Below are positions 11,526-24,152 of a stretch of DNA of 64,000 nt, in pieces. The translations under genes were made by a program, and so were the position numbers. This DNA is from Zea mays (Eukaryota; Streptophyta; Magnoliopsida; Poales; Poaceae). The notes beneath the pieces were generated by a model. The model was given only the letters and a program-made list of their open reading frames with translations. It was not told the DNA's origin and did not search any database. Position 1 is the first letter of the stretch. The number at the start of each line of letters is the position of its first letter. The stretch spans positions 16,450,501 through 16,514,500 of the forward strand of contig NC_050098.1 of the NCBI RefSeq assembly GCF_902167145.1. Direction: 5' to 3'.

Positions 11526-12856
11526 TGAAAGTCGCCTAGAGGGGGGTGAATAGGGCGAAACTGAAATTTACAAATATAAACACAACTACAAGCCGGGTTA
11601 GCGTTAGAAATATAATAGAGTCCGCGAGAGAGGGTGCAAAACAAATCGCCAGCGAATAATGAAGTGAGACACGCGGATTTGTTTTACCGAGGTTTGGTTC
11701 TCTCAAACCTACTCCCTGTTGAGGAGGCCACAAAGGCCGGGTCTTTTTCAACCCCTTCCCTCTCTCAATCGGTCCCTCGGACCGAGTGAGCTTCTTCTTC
11801 TCAATCAAACGGGAACAAAGCTTCCCCGCAAGGGCCACCACACAATTGGTGCCTCTTTCCTTGGTTACAATTGAGTTTTGATCACAAGAACGAGTGAGAA
11901 AGAAAAGAAGCAATCCAAGCGCAAGAGCTCAAAAGAACATGGCAAATCTCTCTCGCTAATCACTAAAGCCTTGTGTGGAATTGGAGAGGATTTGATCACT
12001 TTGGGTGTGTCTAGAATTGAATGCCTAGCTCTTGTAAGTGGTTGAGAAGTGGAAAACTTGGATGCAATGAATGGTGGGTGGTTGGGGGTATTTATAGCCC
12101 CAACCACCAAACTAGTCGTTTGGTGGGGTTGTCTGTCGAATGGTGCACCGGACAGTCCGGTGCACACCGGACATGTCTGGTGCGCCAGCCACGTCACCAA
12201 AGCCGTTGGGTTCTGACCGTTGGAGCTCTGACTTCTGGGCCCGCCTGGATGTCCGGTGGCGCACCGGACATGTACTGTAGAGTGTCCGGTGCGCCACTAC
12301 GCGCGTGCCTGACTTCTGCGCGCTCTGGCGCGCATTAATTGCTGTTGCAGGTGACCGTTGGCGCGAAGTAGCCGTTGCCCCGCAGTTACACCGGACAGTC
12401 CGGTGTACACCGGACATGTCCGGTGAGTTATAGCGGAGCAGCCGTTGTAGTTTCCTGAAGCTGGCGAGTTCCTGAGGACGCTCTTCCTTGGAGCACCGGA
12501 CACTGTCCGGTGTACACCGGACAGTCCGGTGAATTATAGCGGAGTCGCCTCTGGAATTTCCCGAAGGTGACGAGTTTGAGTTGGAGTCCTCTGGTGCACC
12601 GGACATGTCTGGTGGTGCACCGGACACTGTCCGGTGGCACACCGGACAGTCCAGTGCGCCAGACCAGAGGTGCCTTCGGTTGTCCCTTTGCTCTTTTGTT
12701 GAACCCAATACTTGGTCTTTTTATTGGCTAAGTGTGAACCTTTTGCACCTGTATAACTTTGTACACTAGAGCAAATTAGTTAGTCCAATTATTTGTGTTG
12801 GGCAATTCAACCACCAAAATTATTTAGGAACTAGGTGTAAGCCTAATTCCCTTTCA
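11526..12856 (-). repeat. Copia 3' LTR
   Basis: On the + strand it runs from TGAAAGTCGCC to CTTTCA. Between about 12145 and 12658 it holds a cluster of palindromes of the form ACCGGACAGTCCGGT, ACCGGACATGTCCGGT and ACCGGACACTGTCCGGT, spaced irregularly. These make long but meaningless open frames in several phases. Confidence 0.96.
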
Positions 12857-12870
12857 ATCTCCCCCTTTTT
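12857..12870 (-). other. Copia polypurine tract
   Basis: Minus strand AAAAAGGGGGAGAT lies directly against the 3' LTR, the position and composition of the plus-strand primer. Confidence 0.9.
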
Positions 12871-13667
12871 GGTGATTGATGCCAACACAAACCAAAGCAA
12901 GTATAGAAGTGCATAATTGAACTAGTTTGCATAATGTAAGTGCAAAGGTTACTTAGAATTGAGCCAATAAATAACACTTACTAGATATGCATGGATTGTT
13001 TCTTTATTTTTAACATTTTGGACCACATTTGCACCACATGTTTTGTTTTTGCAAATTCTTTTTGTAAATCTTTTTCAAAGTCTTTTGCAAATAGTCAAAG
13101 GTAAATGAATAAGAATTTTGCGAAGCATTTTCAAGTTTGAAATTTTCTCCCCTAGTTTCAAATGCTTTTCCTTTGACTAAAACAAAACTCCCCCTAAATG
13201 AGATCCTCCTCTTAGTGTTCAAGAGGGTTTTGATATATCCATTTTGAAATACTACTTTCTCCCCCTTTTGAACACCATAAGATACTAATTTGAAATTTAC
13301 CAATTTGAAAATCTTTATCTTTATTTTAAAATTAGGTGGTGGTGCGGTCCTTTTGCTTTGGGCTCATATTTTCTCCCCCTTTGGCATGAATCACCAAAAA
13401 CGGAATCATTAGTGCCCTTCACTAACTACTATATCCCCTTTGGCAAATAAAACATATGAGTGAGGATTATACCAAAGACGGAGAGTGAAGCGGAGCGATG
13501 GCGAAGGATGAGTAGTAGAGTGGAGTGGAAGCCTTGTCTTCGCCGAAGACTCCAATTCCCTTTCAATATACCTATGACTTGGTTTGAAATACACTTGAAA
13601 ACACATTAGTCATAGCATATATAAAAGAGATATGCTCAAAGGTATACTTATGAGCTATGTGTGCAAA
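12871..13667 (-). other. Non-coding segment between Copia pol and the polypurine tract
   Basis: About 800 bases between the RNase H stop and the 3' primer. It is T-rich on the + strand with several CTCCCCCTTT blocks (purine-rich on the sense strand), which resemble extra polypurine tracts. No env-like frame longer than about 100 codons is present. Confidence 0.7.
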
Positions 13668-16600
13668 TTAGCAAAAGAAGTTTCTAGAATCAAGAATATT
13701 GAGCTCATGCCTAAGTTTGGTAAAAGTTTGTTCATCAAGAGGCTTGGTAAAGATATCGGCTAATTGATCTTTAGTGTTAATGTATGCAATCTCGATATCC
13801 CCCTTTTGTTGGTGATCCCTAAGAAAATGATACTGAATGGCTATGTGTTTAGTGCGGCTATGCTCAACGGGATTATCTGCCATGCGGATTGCACTCTCAT
13901 TATCACATAGAAGAGGAACTTTGGTTAATTTGTAACCATAGTCCCGCAGGGTTTGCCTCATCCAAAGCAATTGCGCGCAACAATGACCTGTGGCAATATA
14001 CTCGGCTTCGGCAGTAGAAAGAGCGACCGAATTTTGCTTCTTTGAAGCCCAAGACACCAAGGATCTTCCCAAGAACTGGCAAGTCCCCGATGTGCTCTTT
14101 CTATTAATCTTACACCCCGCTCAATCGGCATCCGAATAACCAATCAAATCAAATGTGGATCCCCGAGGGTACCAAAGCCCAAACTTAGGAGTATAAGCCA
14201 AATATCTCAAGATTCGTTTTACGGCCGTAAGGTGGGATTCCTTAGGGTCGGATTGGAATCTTGCACACATGCAAACGGAAAGCATAATGTCCGGTCGAGA
14301 TGCACATAAATAAAGTAATGAACCAATCATCGACCGGTATACCTTATGATCGACGGATTTACCTCCCGTGTCGAGGTCGAGATGCCCATTGGTTCCCATG
14401 GGTGTCTTGATGGGCTTGGCATCCTTCATTCCAAACTTGGTTAGAATGTCTTGAGTGTACTTCGTTTGGCTAATGAAGGTGCCCTCTTGGAGTTGCTTGA
14501 CTTGGAATCCTAGAAAATACTTCAACTCCCCCATCATAGACATCTCGAATTTTTGTGTCATGATCCTACTAAATTCTTCACATGTAGATTCATTAGTAGA
14601 CCCAAATATAATATCATCAACATAAATTTGGCATACAAACAAATCATTGTCAAGAGTTTTAGTGAATAAAGTAGGATCGGCCTTGCCGACTTTGAAGCCA
14701 TTTGCAATAAGGAAATCTCTAAGGCATTCATACCATACTCTTGGGGCTTGCTTGAGCCCATAAAGCGCCTTAGAGAGCCTATAGACATGGTTAGGATACT
14801 CACTATCTTCAAAGCTGGGAGGTTGCTCAACATAGACCTCTTCTTTGATTGGTCCATTGAGGAAGGCACTCTTCACGTCCATTTGGTAAAGCTTGAAGCC
14901 ATGGTAAGTAGCATAGGCTAATAATATGCGAATTGACTCAAGCCTAGCTACGGGTGCATAGGTTTCACCAAAATCAAAACCTTCGACTTGTGAATACCCC
15001 TTGGCCACGAGTCGAGCTTTGTTCCTTGTCACCACACCATGCTCGTCTTGTTTGTTGCGGAAGACCCACTTGGTTCCTACAACATTTTGGTTAGGACGTG
15101 GAACTAAATGCCATACCTCGTTCCTTGTGAAGTTGTTGAGCTCCTCTTGCATCGCCATCACCCAATCCGAATCTTGGAGTGCTTCCTCTACCCTGTGTGG
15201 CTCAATAGAGGAAACAAAAGAGTAATGCTCACAAAAATGTGCAACACGAGACCGAGTAGTTACCCCCTTATGAATATCGCCGAGGATGGTGTCGACGGGG
15301 TGATCTCGTTGGATTGCTTGATGGACTCTTGGGTGTGGCGGCCTTGGTTCTTTATCCTCCTTGTCTTCATCATTTGCATCTCCCCCTTGATCATTGCCGT
15401 CATCTTGAGGTGGCTCATCATTTTGTTCTTTCTCTTTATCATCTTGAGCCTCGTCCTCATTTTGGGTTGGTGGAGATGCTTGCGTGGAGGAGGATGGTTG
15501 ATCTTGTGCATGTGGAGGCTCTTCGGATTCCTTCGGGCACACATCCCCAATGGACATGTTCCTTAGCGCGATGCACGGAGCCTGTTCTTCACCTATCTCA
15601 TCAAGAACAACTTGCTCTACTTGAGAGCCGTTAGTCTCATCAAACACAACGTCACAAGAAACTTCAACTAGTCCTGAGGACTTGTTAAAGACTCTATATG
15701 CCCTTGTGTTTGAATCGTATCCTAGTAAAAAGTCTTCTACAGTTTTAGGAGCAAATTTAGATTTTCTACCTCTTTTAACAAGAATAAAGCATTTGCTACC
15801 AAAAACTCTAAAATATGAAATATTGGGCTTTTTACCGGTTAGGAGTTCGTATGATGTCTTCTTGAGGATTCGGTGCAGATATAACCGGTTGATGGCGTAG
15901 CAAGCGGTGTTAACCACCTCGGCCCAAAACCGATCCGAAGTCTTGTACTCATCAAGCATGGTTCTTGCCATGTCCAATAGAGTTCGATTCTTCCTCTCCA
16001 CTACACCATTTTGTTGTGGGGTGTAGGGAGAAGAGAACTCATGCTTGATGCCCTCCTCCTCAAGGAAGCCTTCAATTTGTGAGTTCTTGAACTCCGTCCC
16101 GTTGTCGCTTCTAATTTTCTTGATCCTTAAGCCAAACTCATTTTGAGCCCGTCTTAAGAATCCCTTTAAGGTCTCTTGGGTATGGGATTTTTCCTGCAAA
16201 AAGAACACCCAAGTGAAGCGAGAATAATCATCCACAATAACTAGACAGTACTTACTCCCGCCGATGCTTATGTAAGCGATCGGGCCGAATAGGTCCATGT
16301 GTAGGAGCTCCAGTGGCCTGTCACTTGTCATGATGTTTTTGTGTGGATGATTGGTTCCAACTTGCTTTCCTGCTTGGCATGCGCTACAAACCCTGTCTTT
16401 CTCAAAATGAACATTGGTTAATCCTAAAATGTGCTCTCCCTTTAGAAGCTTATGAAGATTCTTCATCCCAACGTGGGCTAGTCGGCGATGCCAGAGCCAA
16501 CCCATATTAGTCTTAGCAATTAAGCATGTGTCGAGTTCAGCTCTATCAAAATCTACCAAGTATAGCTGACCCTCTAACACTCCCTTAAATGCTATTGAAT

Positions 16601-17042
16601 CATCACTTCTTCTAAAGACAGTGACACCTACATCAGTAAATAGACAGTTGTAGCCCATTTGACATAATTGAGATACAGAAAGCAAATTGTAATCTAAGGA
16701 ATCTACAAGAAAAACATTGGAAATAGTATGGTCAGGTGATATAGCAATTTTACCCAATCCTTTGACCAAACCTTGATTTCCATCCCCGAATGTGATAGCT
16801 CGTTGGGGATCTTGGTTTTTCTCATATGAGGAGAACATCTTCTTCTCCCCTGTCATGTGGTTTGTGCACCCGCTGTCGAGTATCCAACTTGAGCCCCCGG
16901 ATGCATAAACCAACAAAACAATTTTAGTTCTTGACTTTAGGTACCCAAACGGTTTTGGGTCCTTTGGCATTAGAAACAAGAACTTTAGGTACCCAAACAC
17001 AAGTTTTGGAGCCCTTGTGTTTTCCCCCAACAAACTTGGCAA
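13668..17042 (-). pseudogene. pol: Copia pol: protease, integrase, reverse transcriptase, RNase H
   Basis: The open frame runs from about 17042 (no ATG; the frame opens at a TTG) to a TGA at 14121 and continues in the same frame to 13668. In order: a protease active site in [13 protein letters not shown] (about residues 56-58); a zinc-binding HHCC integrase start ending CSACQAGKQ; an integrase core with [18 protein letters not shown] and VVERKNR; RT with [11 protein letters not shown] and the catalytic YVDDIIFGS; then RNase H with STAEAEY, CDNESAI and KHIAIQYHFLRD. The frame overlaps the end of gag by 119 bases in a different phase, so pol expression would need frameshifting or an equivalent. 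The stop between RT and RNase H would remove RNase H, making this copy probably non-autonomous. Confidence 0.93.
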
Positions 17043-19644
17043 CTACCTTGCCGGATTTGTTAGTAAGCACATATGATGCATCAAAAGTTTTGAATGAAAT
17101 GTCATGATCATTTGATGCATTAGGAGTTTTCTTCTTAGGCAACTTGGCACGGGTTGGTTGCCTAGAGCTAGATGTCTCACCCTTATACATAAAAGCATGA
17201 TTAGGGCCAGAGTGAGACTTCCTAGAATGAGTTCTCCTAATTTTGCTCTCGGGATAACCGGCAGGGTACAAAATGTAACCCTCGTTATCCTGAGGCATGG
17301 GAGCCTTGCCCTTAACAAAATTAGACAATCTTTTAGGAGGGGCACTAAGTTTGACATTGTCTCCCCTTTGGTAGCCAATGCCATCCTTGATGCCAGGGCG
17401 TCTCCCATTATAGAGCATACTTCTAGCAAATTTAAATTTTTCATTTTCTAAGTTATGCTCAGCAATTTTAGCATCTAATCTTGCTATATGATCATTTTGT
17501 TGTTTAATTAAGGCCATGTGATCATGAATAGCATCAACATCAATATCTCTACATCTAGTACAAATAGTGACATGCTCAATGGTAGATGTAGACGGTTTGC
17601 AAGAATTAAGTTCAACAATCTTAGCACGCAAAATATCATTGTTATCTCTAAGATTGGAAATTGTAACATTGCAATCATCAAAATCTTTAGCCTTAGCAAT
17701 CAAATTTTCATTTTCTACTCTAAGGCTAGCAAGAGATACATTCAATTCCTCAATCTTAGCAAGCAAATCATCATTATCATTTCTAAGATTTGGAATTGAA
17801 ATATTACAAACATTTGAATCAACCTTAGCAATTAATTTAGCATTTTCATTTCTAAGGTTGGCAATAGTGTCATGGCAAGTGCTTAGCTCACTAGATAGTT
17901 TTTGACATTTTGCTATTTCTAGAGCATAAGCATTTTTAACCTTAACATGTTTCTTGTTTTCCTTAATTAGGAAGTCCTCTTGGGAATCCAAAAGGTCATC
18001 CTTTTCATGAATAGCACTAATTAATTCATTTAATTTTTCCTTTTGTTCCATGTTAAGGTTGGCAAAAAGGGTACGCAAGTTATCCTCCTCATCACTAGCA
18101 TTTTCATCACTAGAAGACTCATATCTAGTGGAGGATTTAGATTTAACCTTCTTCTTTTTGCCATCCTTTGCCATGAGGCACTTGTGGCCGACGTTGGGGA
18201 AGAGGAGTCCCTTGGTGACGGCGATGTTGGCGGCGTCCTCGTCGGAGGAGGACTCGGTGGAGCTCTCGTCGGAGTCCCACTCGCGGCACACGTGGGCATC
18301 GCCTCCCTTCTTCTTGTGGTACCTATTCTTTTCTCTCCTCTTGCCCTTCTTGTCGTTATCCCTATCACTGTCACTTGATAATGGACATTTAGCAATAAAG
18401 TGACCGGGCTTACCACACTTGTAGCAAACCTTCTTGGAACGGGATTTGTAATCCTTCCCCTTCTGTTGCTTGAGGATTTGGCGAAAGCTTTTGATGATTA
18501 AAGTCATCTCCTCATTGTCGAGCTTGGAGGCGTCAATTGGTTGTCTACTCGGTGTAGACTCCTCCTTCTTCTCCTCTGTTGCCTTGAATGCCACCGGTTG
18601 TGCTTCGAACGTGGAGGGTTCATCAAGCTCGTCGATCTTCTTTGAGCCTTTAATCATACATTCAAAGCTCACAAAATTCCCGATTACTTCCTCGGGAGTC
18701 ATTAGTGTGTATCTAGGATTACCACGAATTAATTGAACTTGAGTGGGGTTAAGGAAAATGAGAGATCTTAGAATAACCTTAACCACCTCGTGGTCATCCC
18801 ACTTCTTGCTCCCGAGGTTGCGCACTTGGTTTACCAAGGTTTTGAGCCGGTTGTACATATCTTGTGGCTCCTCCCCTTGGCGAAGACGGAAGCGACCGAG
18901 CTCCCCCTCGATCGTTTCCCGCTTGGTGATCTTGGTGAGTTCATCACCCTCGTGCGCGGTCTTGAGTAGATCCCAAATCTCCTTTGCATTCTTCAACCCT
19001 TGCACCTTGTTATATTCCTCTCTACTTAGAGAGGCGAGGAGTATGGTTGTGGCTTGGGAGTTGAAGTGCTCGATTTGGGCTACTTCATCTTCATCATAGT
19101 TTTCATCCCCTACGGATGGTACCTGTGCACCAAACTCAACAACATCCCATATACTTTTGTGGAGCGAGGTTAGATGAAATCGCATTAAATCACTCCACCT
19201 AGCGTAATCTTCACCATCAAAAGTTGGTGGTTTGCCTAATGGGACGGAAAGTAAAGGTGTATGTTTAGAAATGCGAGGGTAGCGTAGGGGAATCTTACTA
19301 TACTTCTTGCGCTCTTGGCGCTTAGAAGTGACGGATGCCGCGTCGGAGCCGGAGGTGGATGTTGATGAAGAATCGGTCTCGTAGTAGACCACCTTCCTCA
19401 TCCTCTTCTTCTTGTCCCCACTCCGATGCGGCTTGTGGGAAGAAGATTTCTCCTTCTTCTCTTTGTGGTGAGAAGAGGATTTCTTCTCCTTCCCTTTGGA
19501 GTGTGAAGAAGACTTCTTCCCTTTGGAGGAGTCCTTCTTCTTCTCCTTCCTCTTGGTGCGGGACTCTTCCGATGAAGTGCTCCCGTGACTCGTAGTGGGC
19601 TTGTCGCCGGTCTCCATCTCCTTCTTGGCGTGATCTCCCGACAT
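16924..19644 (-). CDS. gag: Copia gag polyprotein
   Basis: A 906-codon open frame from the ATG at 19644. It begins with a lysine/serine-rich basic region, followed by a UBN2/DUF4219-type gag core (around [17 protein letters not shown]). Then come a CCHC zinc knuckle ([14 protein letters not shown], about residue 410), acidic serine stretches, and heptad-like leucine/asparagine repeats suggesting coiled coils. Gag forms the particle that packages the RNA and reverse transcriptase in the cytoplasm. The frame is unbroken, unlike pol. The length is typical of SIRE-lineage gags and much longer than those of most other Copia lineages. Confidence 0.9.
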   Translation of the reverse strand: MSGDHAKKEMETGDKPTTSHGSTSSEESRTKRKEKKKDSSKGKKSSSHSKGKEKKSSSHHKEKKEKSSSHKPHRSGDKKKRMRKVVYYETDSSSTSTSGSDAASVTSKRQERKKYSKIPLRYPRISKHTPLLSVPLGKPPTFDGEDYARWSDLMRFHLTSLHKSIWDVVEFGAQVPSVGDENYDEDEVAQIEHFNSQATTILLASLSREEYNKVQGLKNAKEIWDLLKTAHEGDELTKITKRETIEGELGRFRLRQGEEPQDMYNRLKTLVNQVRNLGSKKWDDHEVVKVILRSLIFLNPTQVQLIRGNPRYTLMTPEEVIGNFVSFECMIKGSKKIDELDEPSTFEAQPVAFKATEEKKEESTPSRQPIDASKLDNEEMTLIIKSFRQILKQQKGKDYKSRSKKVCYKCGKPGHFIAKCPLSSDSDRDNDKKGKRREKNRYHKKKGGDAHVCREWDSDESSTESSSDEDAANIAVTKGLLFPNVGHKCLMAKDGKKKKVKSKSSTRYESSSDENASDEEDNLRTLFANLNMEQKEKLNELISAIHEKDDLLDSQEDFLIKENKKHVKVKNAYALEIAKCQKLSSELSTCHDTIANLRNENAKLIAKVDSNVCNISIPNLRNDNDDLLAKIEELNVSLASLRVENENLIAKAKDFDDCNVTISNLRDNNDILRAKIVELNSCKPSTSTIEHVTICTRCRDIDVDAIHDHMALIKQQNDHIARLDAKIAEHNLENEKFKFARSMLYNGRRPGIKDGIGYQRGDNVKLSAPPKRLSNFVKGKAPMPQDNEGYILYPAGYPESKIRRTHSRKSHSGPNHAFMYKGETSSSRQPTRAKLPKKKTPNASNDHDISFKTFDASYVLTNKSGKVVAKFVGGKHKGSKTCVWVPKVLVSNAKGPKTVWVPKVKN

Positions 19645-19678
19645 CACTTCGAGCGGTTAGGCTCTAATGAAGCACCGG

Positions 19679-19690
19679 GCTCTGATACCA
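19679..19690 (-). other. Copia primer binding site (initiator Met tRNA)
   Basis: Minus-strand TGGTATCAGAGC, two bases inside the 5' LTR, complements the 3' end of plant initiator Met tRNA and fixes the element's orientation. Confidence 0.95.
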
Positions 19691-19692
19691 AT

Positions 19693-21022
19693 TGAAAGTC
19701 GCCTAGAGGGGGGGTGAATAGGGCGAAACTGAAATTTACAAATATAAACACAACTACAAGCCGGGTTAGCGTTAGAAATATAATAGAGTCCGCGAGAGAG
19801 GGTGCAAAACAAATCGCAAGCAAATAATGAAGTGAGACACGCGGATTTTACCGAGGTTCGGTTCTCTCAAACCTACTCCCCGTTGAGGAGGCCACAAAGG
19901 CCGGGTCTTTTTCAACCCCTTCCCTCTCTCAAACGGTCCCTCGGACCGAGTGAGCTTCTTCTTCTCAATCAAACGGGAACAAAGCTTCCCCGCAAGGGCC
20001 ACCACACAATTGGTGCCTCTTGCCTTGGTTACAATTGAGTTTTGATCACAAGAACGAGTGAGAAAGAAAAGAAGCAATCCAAGCGCAAGAGCTCAAAAGA
20101 ACACGACAAATCTCTCTCGCTAATCACTAAAGCCTTGTGTGGAATTGGAGAGGATTTGATCACTTTGGGTGTGTCTAGAATTGAATGCCTAGCTCTTGTA
20201 AGTGGTTGAGAAGTGGAAAACTTGGATGCAATGAATGGTGGGTGGTTGGGGGTATTTATAGCCCCAACCACCAAACTAGCCGTTTGGTGGGGCTGTCTGT
20301 CGAATGGTGCACCGGACAGTCCGGTGCACACCGGACATGTCCGATGCGCCAGCCACGTCACCAAAGCCGTTGGGTTCTGACCGTTGGAGCTCTGACTTCT
20401 GGGCCCGCCTGGATGTCCGGTGGCGTACCGGACATGTACTGTAGAGTGTCCGGTGCGCCACTACGCGCGTGCCTGACTTCTGCGCGCTCTGGCGCGCATT
20501 AATTGCTGTTGCAGGTGACCGTTGGCGTGAAGTAGTCGTTGCCCCGCAGTTACACCGGACAGTCCGGTGTACACCGGACATGTCCGGTGAATTATAGCGG
20601 AGCAGCCGTTGTAGTTTCCCGAAGGTGGCGAGTTCCTGAGGACGCTCTTCCTTGGAGCACCGGACACTGTCCGGTGTACACCGGACAGTCCGGTGAATTA
20701 TACCGGAGTCGCCTCTGGAATTTCCCGAAGGTGACGAGTTTGAGTTGGAGTCCTCTGGTGCACCGGACATGTCCGGTGGTGCACCAGACACTGTCCGGTG
20801 GCACACCGGACAGTCCGGTGCGCCAGACCAGAGGTGCCTTCGGTTGTCCCTTTGCTCTTTTGTTGAACCCAATACTTGGTCTTTTTATTGGCTAAGTGTG
20901 AACCTTTTGCACCTGTATAACTTTGTACACTAGAGCAAATTAGTTAGTCCAATTATTTGTGTTGGGCAATTCAACCACCAAAATTATTTAGGAACTAGGT
21001 GTAAGCCTAATTTCCTTTCACT
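19693..21022 (-). repeat. Copia 5' LTR
   Basis: Near-identical to the LTR at 11526-12856, including the full set of CCGGAC/GTCCGG palindromes (about 20308-20820). The differences are mostly transitions, plus a 4-base indel near 19848. Its right end CTTTCA abuts the CTAGG duplication. Confidence 0.96.
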
Positions 21023-23600
21023 AGGCTAGAGTCATGGTCAACTATGCCACCTAACACGGTCTGACCTTGCTGCACAAAAAAGTGAAGTATTCGTTCATCA
21101 TAATATGTAAACGGCAAATGCACAATATCAAGCCAGAAAATATATATAAGTCAAACTTAAATACTAACAGTATTAGGTGTAACAGATTCATTAGGGCAAC
21201 TCTCGAAGAGTCGTCGCACTTCCTGTTGTCTGATAACTAACTCTTCCACCTGACTAGGAGTCATCTGTGACTCCATCTAGGTGGGTGTCATCAATGGTTC
21301 AGATAAAAATTGATCACCAGATTTGGAGGCTGGTTCAACACATTGAAAACTATGGATTAGTGCATCATATGTTTGCATGAAGTATACATATATGATGAAA
21401 ATGACAACTGGCCTGGAATAGATTTATTGCAAAATTGTGTCACATTATCTTCAATGTCTGAACTATATGACTCAGCTCGAAGAACCTCGTCAATCAACTC
21501 TCCAAATGTATCTGCTAGCTTGTAGTGCTTCCTACCAATATTATTCAGACATTGCTTCATAGTGGCAACTATCTTGCCAACCTCTGAGTCATAAGCAAGC
21601 AACTTAGCTTGGAACTTGGAGCGTTGATGTACAAGAAGCTGCTGGATCTTAGTTGACATCAGATCTTAGATAAGAGGCAGTTGGATGTTTATGTTGGGAA
21701 GTCGACCATGTTCATTTGGGTCTGCCTCACCTAAGTCTGGCCTTATTGTGTACTAAAGTAAAAAATATATATAATGAGAGAATAAAAATGTTAAAGAAAC
21801 AGACACACAAAGAACAGTGTGGCTATGTGATCTAACCTCGAGCTGACCAATAGATACCGATTTTGAGACATAACAAGTCTCACTGCTGCTCCAAAACTGA
21901 TGAAACCGAATGAAAATTAATAATTATGTATATGGATTGACTCGTAGCATCAATTGAGATCATGATATAACTACTAAAATCAATTAGATTTAAAAATAGT
22001 CATAGATAACATTGTTATAAAAAACAAAAAAAATCTGATGTGATACACCTAACATAGATGACACCTTGTATTGTGCAAAATGGAAACACTACAAAAATAA
22101 TATAGTATCAAAAAATGTGCATAAAGCTAAAATTATGATATAGAAGAAGTGAATACTAACAGGGCAATAACCAAATGGTTCACCACCCTATCAAGGCTTA
22201 CGCTTATCAGCCATTGACAGCGCCCTTATGATATTCTTGTTAAAATACTTGATGTGCGGGGTGCCACTTTTGTTGTTGGGAGCTGCGGCATGGTGCAAGT
22301 GGTCCAAATAATACAACTACATAACATATAGATATCATGTGAGTCATATGCAAATGAAGATAAGTGAACGTAAACACATAATATATGTATGTATTTTCAG
22401 ATTGCAATTGATTAATCTAATAAAAGATTTACCATATTAAGTATGAAACTTACAAGAACAACGATGGAACACCCGTATATCGTCGTCGAGATGTTATTAG
22501 TGCTCCTATTGTGCCATTTCTGGGCAGCTTCACATATGTCACTGAAAATGAGATGGCACCAATAAATGTGAGGGAACCGCTCCAATTCTTTCGTTAGTAG
22601 AACCTCGTTGTAAAATATCGACCCGCTAACTGTTGGGAAAAGCAGCCGGTTGAAGAGGATAAAAAAACATCGGATTGAGAGCTCATCATCGTTGCCTAGC
22701 CTCAGTCTGTCCTATAGCTTTGAAATCACAAATTCATCCTTGCTAATACTCAGGGAGGACCGAAGGGTTGCCGCAGCATTCGCTTCGTCAATATTTAGTG
22801 GCTTCCCACCACAAGAATTTGGAAGACCCAATATCAGATTGATAGTCTGCTTGGTGATTTTCAGTTCTTTGTCTGGACCAATACGAAGAGTCATGTCTCT
22901 GGGGTCTAGCTTCTGCATGAGCCAACAAAGAAGTGTTCGACATCCAATTGCATCAATTGTCATGTCAATAATACTGGAGAAACCTTTTCTGACTATAGCT
23001 TGACGATGCCTTTCATTCAATATCTGAATGGATGCAAGAACATCTCCTGGGTTGCATCTGATGTTGAGTCTCTGTAAGGAAAAGGTGGATAGATGGATAA
23101 ATATGTTAATAATTAAATAACATAATATCTGCATTCTTATTTTTACATAGTTCCATGGCCTATTACTATTTTAGATTGATGTGCTAAGGTAATATAGTAA
23201 GTTGTATGTTTCAGCAAAGAAAGTATGCATTGTGATTGTATGCATGATTAAAATATTGGAAAAGCTAAGTTTTTGCAATGTTGTAAACTCACTCGCGTCT
23301 TGTTTGGGGCATCCATTTTGATATTACACTTCTTTTTTGGGGGCTCAAAGTCATCTTCATCATCCACACTAGGCATGGGGAGCTTTTTAGCATCGGCCGC
23401 AACACCTCTCTTTCTATGTTGTGGAGGATCACCATCACATCGCATATTTGTAGGGTCTCCGGTGTCTGTCGAGCGCAGGATGTCAACACTAAAGCATTCT
23501 TGACTTGACTCAATGATTAATCGCTTCGGATTGGTTGGGAGTCGATCAACCTTCCGCATAATTGAAGCAGTAGCCTGCGGAGCAACAATGTAAAACATAT
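21023..23600 (-). pseudogene. ULP1-type protease gene, N-terminal exons
   Basis: Minus-strand exons: about 23580-23295 (basic, acidic and lysine patches, GTGAGT donor), 23069-about 22452 (GTAAGT donor), about 22320-22180, about 21660-21405, and one ending at the Copia insertion site. The second exon carries the region typical of plant ULP1-like MULE proteins, starting IRCNPGDVLASIQ and including LKITKQTINLILGLPNSCGG and RFPHIYWCHLIFSDI. A stop lies in that exon near 22700. The exon at 21.5 kb looks helical and may be a coiled coil. The catalytic exons are at 10254-11525, beyond the Copia element. The frame reads across the CTAGG site once the insertion is ignored, so the insertion hit an exon. 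Confidence 0.75.
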
Positions 23601-24152
23601 GTGCAACTAATAAAATGATTATCAGTGAACAAATATACATGCTAATTTTACATGTACTTTATTGACTTACATACATCAACATATACATCAGTGATTATAC
23701 GAAATAATTGTACACTCTACACACTCATCCACATTATAATTCCTCAATTGTGTTATATGGCCCTACCAACATAGATGGTAAGTGAACAAAACATCATAAA
23801 AGTCGTATCATTGCATTGTAGAAATTGCCATATACATCTATGCATACCAACAGAATGTTCATATAAAACACTATTTATCCAGTGACTAACCAACATAATA
23901 AACATTTATGCAGTAGTAGTAGTGACTAACCAGCAAAATAAACATTTATACAATACTAGATAGATCCAATGACTTTCCCTTGCCCAAAGTCAGCAAATGT
24001 CAGAATGAAACCAATCCATCCATACGAGAGACTAGCTGCTATGAACTAATTTTTTGTTCTCATATCCCGGCAAACAAATAGGCCAGTGCTCAAAATGCCA
24101 TATACATTCATGCATACCAACACAATGTCCATAAAAATGACATATAACCGAG

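Larger units (their letters stand above)
11526..21022 (-). mobile_element. Complete SIRE-type Copia retrotransposon, TSD CTAGG
   Basis: Two LTRs of 1331 and 1330 bp (TG...CA) bound a 9.5-kb element flanked by perfect 5-bp duplications CTAGG at 11521-11525 and 21023-21027. The order on the minus strand is 5' LTR, initiator-Met tRNA primer site, long gag, pol (protease-integrase-RT-RNase H), polypurine tract and 3' LTR. Integrase before RT defines Copia. A 906-residue gag with a zinc knuckle and coiled coils points to the SIRE/Maximus lineage (the maize Opie/Ji group), which is inference. The pol has one in-frame stop. I count about 23 substitutions and one 4-base indel between the LTRs. Confidence 0.96.

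Noticed and set aside
12112..12708. 198-codon minus-strand frame (and its twin at 20276-20872)
   Set aside because: It lies wholly in the Copia LTR palindrome cluster. The apparent RTVRC repeats come from CCGGACAGTCCGG units that stay open in several phases.
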